DNA of 64,000 nt from NCBI GenBank assembly GCA_964017185.1, contig OZ024883.1, positions 44,012,395 to 44,076,394 on the forward strand. The letters are read 5' to 3'. Positions 58,511-64,000 of this stretch are shown here, in pieces. The position numbers and the translations under genes were made by a program. Positions within the stretch are counted from its first letter, which is position 1. Every line of letters starts with the position of its first letter. The DNA comes from Rugalucina vietnamica. Its lineage: Eukaryota; Mollusca; Bivalvia; Lucinida; Lucinidae. Below the pieces are notes generated by a model. It was given only the letters and a program-made list of their open reading frames with translations. It did not search any database and was not told where the DNA came from.

Positions 58511-59204
58511 TATACTGAAAAAAAAAAGAAACGCAACAATAGGCCACCGAGGATTTTTGAGTTTAAGGGTAAAGCGTTGATAATTTCAGGTCTGTTGCTC
58601 TTTGATTCCCATTCATGGGATATTAGGGTATATCATGCAAAAAACTGATTTTCATTTCGATAAAAATTGAATGCGAAATTTGTGTCGTCTTAAATAATGC
58701 AAATTGTGACAGATCTGCTCTGCGCATGCACACACTTTTGAAACTCCAAATCACCAAGAAACAATGTCAGCTGCTCCCTAATTAAAATTCAAGAAAAAGA
58801 AATAAAGTTCAAGGACACACAAGCTCGTAATTAAAACCATCAAAATCCCTATATGTTTAATTGAAAGGGGGATAATTTCCATTTTATTCATTTTATTTCT
58901 TTAACGTGTGAGCTATCTGCTGAGTGGTACATTGTGATTTTGAATGCGGGCTTAGAGCGGATTTAAATCCTACCATTATTTTAATGTTTGCGCATGCGCA
59001 CTGTGTGGTTTTCCACTTTCAGCAAGCCCATGGTCGGCATCGAATAACTCCGTAAATACGCATCAAAATGAAAATCGGCTTCTTGCATTTGGAAGCCTGA
59101 TATCTAATGCAGAAGTAGAAAATGCAATGATTTCTGATTGTATCATAGGTTGCTCAAAATTTAGTGAAATATAATTGTTGCGTTTCTTTTTTTGTTCAGT
59201 ATAT
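58511..59204. mobile_element. Non-autonomous Tc1/mariner-like element
   Basis: Inverted ends tatactgaaaaaaaaaagaa then acgcaacaat, and attgttgcgt then ttctttttttgttcagtata. TA at each end fits the Tc1/mariner target. About 690 bp, no transposase frame. Confidence 0.8.
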
Positions 59205-59539
59205 TTAGAAACTGCGGTGGAAAAAATCGGAAATCCAGTTCTTTTTCTATTTATAGTATACAGAAATCCAGTTTTATATTTATCATCGCTTGATTTAGAA
59301 TCAGAAGCGGAATTTTGTACACTAAAAATAGTGCGCCTGTGGATAAAATAGAAACATTATTCCGCATTCAGACTGGAAAATTGGTGATCAAGGTGAGAAA
59401 ATAGTTTTTCTGTTTTCCTAAATGTCCTTTTTAAAGTCACATAAAATGTTATCCTATATTAATTTAACGTTAATGCGCCATAATGATAGATTTAATAAAT
59501 AAATAAATTATATAAAATTACATGACATATCATTTCCAG

Positions 59540-59733
59540 GTATAGGAGATGCCGTGAGATGTTACCACTGTGGTGGAGGGTTATGGAACTGGGAAACAGG
59601 GGATGACCCATGGTTTGAGCATGCTAAATGGTACCCACACTGTCCACATATCATCCTGGTGAAGGGGCAACCATTTATAGACAAGGTGAAAGGGAATGGT
59701 ATTGAGCAGGACTGTCCAAAGGTTGCTGAGGAG
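59540..59733 (+). CDS. Inhibitor of apoptosis (BIRC2/3-like): BIR domain exon
   Basis: Acceptor catttccag before 59540 and donor GAG|gtatat after 59733. The frame reads IGDAVRCYHCGGGLWNWETG, DDPWFEHAKWYPHCPHI and LVKGQPFID. This has the BIR zinc ligands C-x2-C, H and C (CYHC, EHAKWYPHC) and the conserved GDAV, W and DDPW positions. BIR domains bind caspases or IAP-binding-motif proteins. The exon covers the C-terminal two thirds of a BIR; the N-terminal part (with the conserved Arg) must lie on an upstream exon that I do not find in the 340 bp before the mariner-like element. Phase 0 matches the next exon. Confidence 0.85.
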
Positions 59734-60064
59734 GTATATAAGTTTTTCTATTTACTTGAATACAACCATATACTCACTAAATGACGCCAGTTCCAAATTT
59801 CAGAAATGATTTTTTTTTATTTATCGTCTGTTGTTAAGAGTTTTGTTATAATCATGGGGCTATAATGACTGATTATACCTCCATGTTATAATGTAATGTT
59901 TAGGTCAGCTGTGCCCTGATTTGACATACGTCAAACATGACTAAGTTAGATTCTCGTATTGACCGTTTCATTGCAGCAGCCATGGCTAAAAGGATCATAG
60001 TGCGTTTTAATTGCGCTTTAGTGTTTAAAACATGTATATAACTTTTGAATTCTCTATTTTTCAG

Positions 60065-60176
60065 TCAGAAGCAGTCGAGGATGTGATGGAAACCCCAGCT
60101 GCTCTCAGTTGTATTGAGATGGGATACAAGAGAGGTCTGGTACAATGAGCTATCAAGAAATATATGGAAGACAAAC
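60065..60176 (+). pseudogene. IAP UBA-like exon with in-frame TGA
   Basis: Acceptor tttttcag before 60065, donor AAC|gtaagt after 60176. Phase 0 from the BIR exon: SEAVEDVMETPAALSCIEMG, YKRGLVQ, stop (TGA at 60146-60148), AIKKYMEDK. The stop sits in the third helix of a UBA-like fold of the kind found between BIR and RING in cIAPs, which binds ubiquitin chains. The TGA could derive from a CGA arginine codon by a single CpG transition. Confidence 0.75.
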
Positions 60177-60223
60177 GTAAGTAGACTAACTTTGGAATAC
60201 TCGATCTCAGCCAGGAATGTCAT

Positions 60224-61297
60224 CAAACATTACGAAAACATGCCCATATCATATGATATACAGTAATTTTTTCAGGTCAAAAATCATCATTTTCAGAGGA
60301 ATTTTTTAGCTCGCCTGCACGAAGTGCATAGAGCTATTGTAGTCACCTCGGTCGTGCACGTTTACGTGTGCGTCCGCGTCCGCGTCCGCGTCACACTTTC
60401 GGTTAAAGTTTTTTAAAAGTCTATATCTCTTGACCATGTTGATGGATCAAGTTGATACTTTGCATGTTGCTAGATATTGGTCTGAAGTTTTATGCAGTAC
60501 CATCATGACCCACCCTGGGTGACCTTGCAGTCAAGGTCACAGACTTAGAAATTTTGTGTTTTAAAAGTTTTTGGTTAATGTTTTTGTAAGTCTATATCTC
60601 TTGACCATATTGATGGATTGAGTTGATACTTTGCATGTTGCTAGATATCGGTCTGAAGTTTTATGCAGTACCATCATGACCCACCCTGGGTGACCTTGAG
60701 GTCAAGGTCACGGACTTAGAAATTTTGTGTTTAAGTTTTTGGTTAATGTTTTTGTAAGTCTATATCTCTTGACCGTATTGATGGATTGAGTTCATACTTT
60801 GCATGTTGCTAGATATTGGTCTGAAGTTTTACGCAGTACCATTATGACCCACCCTGGGTGACCTTGAGGTCAAGGTCACGGACTTAGAAATTTTGTGTTT
60901 AAGTTTTTGGTTAATGTTTTTGTAAGTCTATATCTCTTGACCATATTGATGGATTGAGTTGATACTTTGCATGTTGCTAGATATTGGTCTGAAGTTTTAC
61001 GCAGTACCATCATGACCCACCTGAGTGACCTTGAGGTCAAGGTCATGGGTCATAGATTTTAACAGATGTAGTGGCAAAGCACAAGTCAGGCGAGCTACGC
61101 TGTCCTGCGACAGCTCTTATTTTATATTTTTCTTATTTTTGCTCAAAACATAGATTGTGGGTTCTAACGAGTACCCACAATCTATGTTTTGGAGCAAAAA
61201 TAAGAAAAATAGGTATACCCCAGCTTACCCCAGTTTTACTATATAAATGTGGGGTTCAAGGGGGTATACATTACACGGATATGTTTTCGTGATGACA
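60224..61297. mobile_element. Family C element, copy 10, split by a family F element
   Basis: Left part 60224-60308 (cattacgaaaacatgcccat onward); right part 61112-61297 (tttttgctcaaaacatagat, taccccagttttactatata, ending atgttttcgtgatga). The two parts join into one C element when 60309-61111 is removed. It lies in the intron between IAP exons 2 and 3. Confidence 0.85.
60309..61111 (+). mobile_element. Family F-type element with four tandem units of about 170 bp
   Basis: Starts tagctcgcctgcacgaagtg. Four units marked by tatatctcttgaccat and ctttgcatgttgctagatat begin near 60423, 60592, 60760 and 60928. Ends gtcaggcgagctacgctgtc then ctgcgacagctctta, a terminal hairpin (gctgtc / gacagc) followed by a short tail. 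Tandem core plus 3' hairpin fits a Helentron/Pearl-type non-autonomous element. The insertion site between T residues of a C element is clear. Confidence 0.75.
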
Positions 61298-61546
61298 TTC
61301 AAAATTGAGTAAACCAGTAAAAGCGCTTGAAATTAAGTCCATTATTGTCTTTACAAAGTAAGAATAATAGGCACAGAAATAGATACAATTTAATAATAAA
61401 AAAATCCCAACTTGGTTTTTAATAATAAAAGATTAGACTTGACACAAGCTTCAGTGAAGCTTTTTCACACAAATCTTGGTCTTTGAAAGTTGAAGTTTAG
61501 AAAAGTACCTTAATTAAGTCTTATGTTTTTCAACAATTCATTTCAG

Positions 61547-61713
61547 GGCATTCCTATTTTTCAAGGGGGTTGAGATTGCTGAACTATGTGAGGAACTAGA
61601 GGACTGTGATATTTCCAGTAGTGCTGTGTCTAACAATGTCGCTGACTGTGTTCAAACTAATTCTGTGTCTAGAAGTGACTTTGTATACAGTAGTTGTAGT
61701 ACGGAAAATAATG
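61547..61713 (+). pseudogene. IAP linker exon, out of phase
   Basis: Acceptor tcatttcag before 61547, donor ATG|gtaagt after 61713. The conserved-looking frame, VEIAELCEELEDCDISSSA and onward to FVYSSCSTENN, needs the previous exon to end in phase 2, but exon 2 ends in phase 1. In the phase that exon 2 dictates, the exon reads HSYFSRGL and then stops after about 17 codons. A one-base change near the ggggg run (61565-61569) would explain both. This linker is usually poorly conserved between UBA and RING. Confidence 0.65.
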
Positions 61714-61821
61714 GTAAGTGAAAGCAAAATAATATTTTGGTTTTCTTTGGAAGCTCCTTTTACAAGCCTACTTGACCAAGGTTACGGTTCACATATTACG
61801 TGTTCTGATCCTCTGGATATT

Positions 61822-63560
61822 TTTAGCTCACCTGAGCCGTTAGGCTCACAAGGTGAGCTTATAGGATGGCCATGATCCGGCATCCGTCCGTTGTCCGTCC
61901 ACAATTTCAAAGATCTTCTCCTCTGAAACCGCTTGGCCAATCAAAGCCAAATTTTATATGAAGCATCTATAGGAAGGGGGAACCAATTTGTACATAAATA
62001 ATCCAGGTCACATGACCAAGATGGCCGCCATGCCCATATATGGTAAAAACCCTTCAAAAATCTTCTTCTCCAGAACCAGTGGACAGATTTCAACGAAACT
62101 TGGCATGAAGCATCGATGCCTCAAGCACTATGATGTGTACATAAATTATGACCCTGTGATGACCTTGACCTATTTTACGGCAAGGTCAACATGGGTCGCC
62201 AATGCATTTGAATAGGGAAAACTTTTAAAATGTCATTTAAAGTGAAAGTCTTGCAGGAAATGGGCAGTAGGACTAAATATTAATGATTCTGCAAAAATTG
62301 GACCCCAGGGGCTCATATGCCCCCACCCCGCGGCAATATAATTCCATAATATTCAAACGTCTTTTCCTCTGAAACCGCTTGGCCAATCAAAGCCAAATTT
62401 TATGTGAAGCATCTATAGAATGGGGGAATCAATGTGTATATCAATAATCTAGGTCACATGACAAAGATGGCCGCCATGCCCATATATGGTAAAAACCCAT
62501 CAAAAATCTTCTTCTCTGAAACCAATAGACTGATTTCAAGGAAACTTGGCGTGAAGCATTGATGGCTTAAGTACTCCAAAATACATGTACATTACCATAA
62601 TATTCAAACATCATCTCCTTTGAAACCGCTTGGCCAATCAAAGCCAAATTTTATGTGAAGCATCAGTAGGAAAGGGTAATCAATGTGTACATAAATAATC
62701 CAGGTCACATGACCAAGATGGCCGCCATGCCCATATATGGTGAAAACCCTTCAAAAATTTTCTTCTCCAGAACCAGTGGACCGATTTCAACAAAACTTGG
62801 CATGAAGCATCGATGCCTCAAGCACTACAATGTCTATATAAATCATGACCCTGTGATGACCATGACCTATTTTACAGCAAGGTCAACATAGGTCGCCAAT
62901 GCATTTGAATGGGGAAAATGTAATTTAAAGTGAAAGTCTTGCAGGAAATGGGAAGTAGGACTGAATATTAATGATTCTGAAAAAAATTGGACCCCAGGGG
63001 CTCGTGCCCCCCACCCTGCGGCAATATACATGTATATTTCCATAATATTCAAACGTCTTTTCCTCTGAAACCGCTTGGCCAATCAAAGCCAAATTTTATG
63101 TGATGCATCTATAGAATGGGGGAATCAATGTGTATATCAATAATCTAGGTCACATGACAAAGATGGCCGCCATGCCCATATATGGTAAAAACCCATCAAA
63201 AATCTTCTTCTCTGAAACCAATAGACTGATTTCAAGGAAACTTGGCGTGAAGTATTGATGGCTTAAGTACTCCAATGTATATATAAATCATGACCCTGTG
63301 ATGACCTTGACCAAGTTTATGGCAAGGTCAACATGGGTTGCCTATGCATTTGAATTGGGAAGACTGTTAAAATGTCATTTGAAGGGAAAAGCCAGCAGGA
63401 AATTGGCAAATGGACAGAATATTGAAGATTCTGAAAAAAGAAAATGGTCCAAGGGCTTCATCTGCCCCTGCACTGGAGTTAAATACCATAATATTCAAAC
63501 ATGTTTATTGGTATATGCAGCAGATCTCAGGTGAGCGTTTACAGGACCATTGGTCCTCTG
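61822..63560 (-). mobile_element. Family F element with tandem units, opposite to 39640-41512
   Basis: Starts with the hairpin tagctcacctgagccgttag, then gtccgttgtccgtccac. Units marked by cctctgaaaccgcttggcca or variants near 61920, 62369, 62618 and 63061 contain aagatggccgccatgcccat and ctatgacctt-like tgaccttgacc blocks. The far end is caggtgagcgtttacaggac then cattggtcctctggt, a hairpin of the type found at the 3' end of Helentron-like elements. It lies in the intron between the IAP linker and RING exons. Confidence 0.7.
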
Positions 63561-63828
63561 GTATTCATTCTTGATCATTCTTACAAAACCTGTTTAAAAT
63601 GCAATACCATACGTATGTGTTTGTTCTTTTGTAAAGTTATAGCATAATCAAATAGATCTAAGCGCAATTAATATTTTATGTTTTAGGCGCTGGGTGGTAT
63701 CTTTGTATGACACAATTCTTTAGTTCATCAGACTGTCAGAGGAATAAATAAAAGTTCATTTAAAATACTTCAAAGTAAATCTTGTTCAAAACTGATTAAA
63801 TAATGTATGAAAATTGTTTATTTCACAG

Positions 63829-64000
63829 AAAACTTAGACGATTTACTAGCAGAAAACCAACGTTTAAAAGACAATTTCGCCTGTAAAATCTGTTTAGAGG
63901 ACTGAGCAGCAGTGATATTCGTGAACTGTGGTCATATGGTGGCGTGCCCTCAGTGTGCCCCTGCTCTATCCAGATGTCCTATGTGCCAAGAACCAGTTGA
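63829..64000 (+). pseudogene. IAP RING-finger exon with in-frame TGA, cut by the window edge
   Basis: Acceptor gtttatttcacag before 63829. Phase matches the linker exon: ENLDDLLAENQRLKDNFACK, ICLED, stop (TGA at 63903-63905), [31 protein letters not shown]. The RING ligands C-x2-C, C-x-H-x3-C, C and C-x2-C are all present. This RING gives IAPs their E3 ubiquitin ligase activity. The stop falls between the first and second zinc pairs, so an unspliced-around product would lack the RING. As in exon 2, a CGA to TGA change is possible. Confidence 0.8.

Noticed and set aside
60146-60148. TGA as selenocysteine or reassigned codon in the IAP gene
   Set aside because: There is no reason for selenocysteine in a UBA or RING fold, the two TGAs fall at unrelated residues, and a phase break in exon 3 points to decay. 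Kept only as a remote possibility.

Overview
The window is eukaryotic, intron-bearing DNA, AT-rich and crowded with transposable elements. The best guess is a marine mollusc, most likely a bivalve. That is an inference from four things: BIR/UBA/RING inhibitor-of-apoptosis exons, a TRIM-type NHL propeller exon, tRNA-headed SINEs with a shared 3' domain, and Helentron/Pearl-like elements with tandem cores. No operons, ribosome binding sites, rRNA or CRISPR arrays are present. Most open frames in the window are chance or repeat-derived.

Coding content is small. (1) At 17.2-18.05 kb, minus strand, one long exon encodes an NHL-type beta-propeller of about 280 residues. (2) At 28.06-32.69 kb, minus strand, four exons join with matching splice phases and end in a stop; this gene is unrecognised and its 5' part is missing. 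(3) At 59.54-64.0 kb, plus strand, four exons of an inhibitor-of-apoptosis gene (BIR, UBA-like, spacer, RING) carry two in-frame TGA codons and one phase mismatch, so it looks like a decaying copy. (4) Mobile-element genes: a reverse-transcriptase C-terminal pseudogene (6.2-6.7 kb), a tyrosine recombinase C-terminal domain (34.7-35.3 kb) and a broken mariner transposase (47.15-48.02 kb).

Everything else is layered repeats. I use my own letters: A = 3' ends of the RT element; B = palindromic element with gagccgcg ends; C = palindromic element with a central hairpin built on ccgcctcggcgaggcgg; D = three-hairpin element of about 0.6-0.7 kb; E = tandem pair of about 410 bp units; F = Helentron/Pearl-like elements with tandem cores; G = dispersed repeat seen at 9 and 23.5 kb; H = short element with ggatccgccc ends. 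Several nests can be read: a foldback inside an A copy (1.25-2.84 kb), an F element inside a C copy inside an IAP intron (60.2-61.3 kb), and at least three further elements inside a mariner (47.08-49.99 kb).

The most unusual structure lies between 34.6 and 45.2 kb. Two inverted arms of about 1.5 kb (36.87-38.36 and 41.56-43.19 kb) enclose a tandem-repeat element and a near-perfect CT/GA-centred palindrome. The arms are flanked on both sides by clusters of a tcagtgctgtcac motif and by related blocks of a tyrosine-recombinase element: the left block carries recombinase coding sequence, and the right block is a 0.5 kb derivative with 107 bp direct repeats. I offer this as the candidate undescribed element, while noting that its autonomy is not shown.
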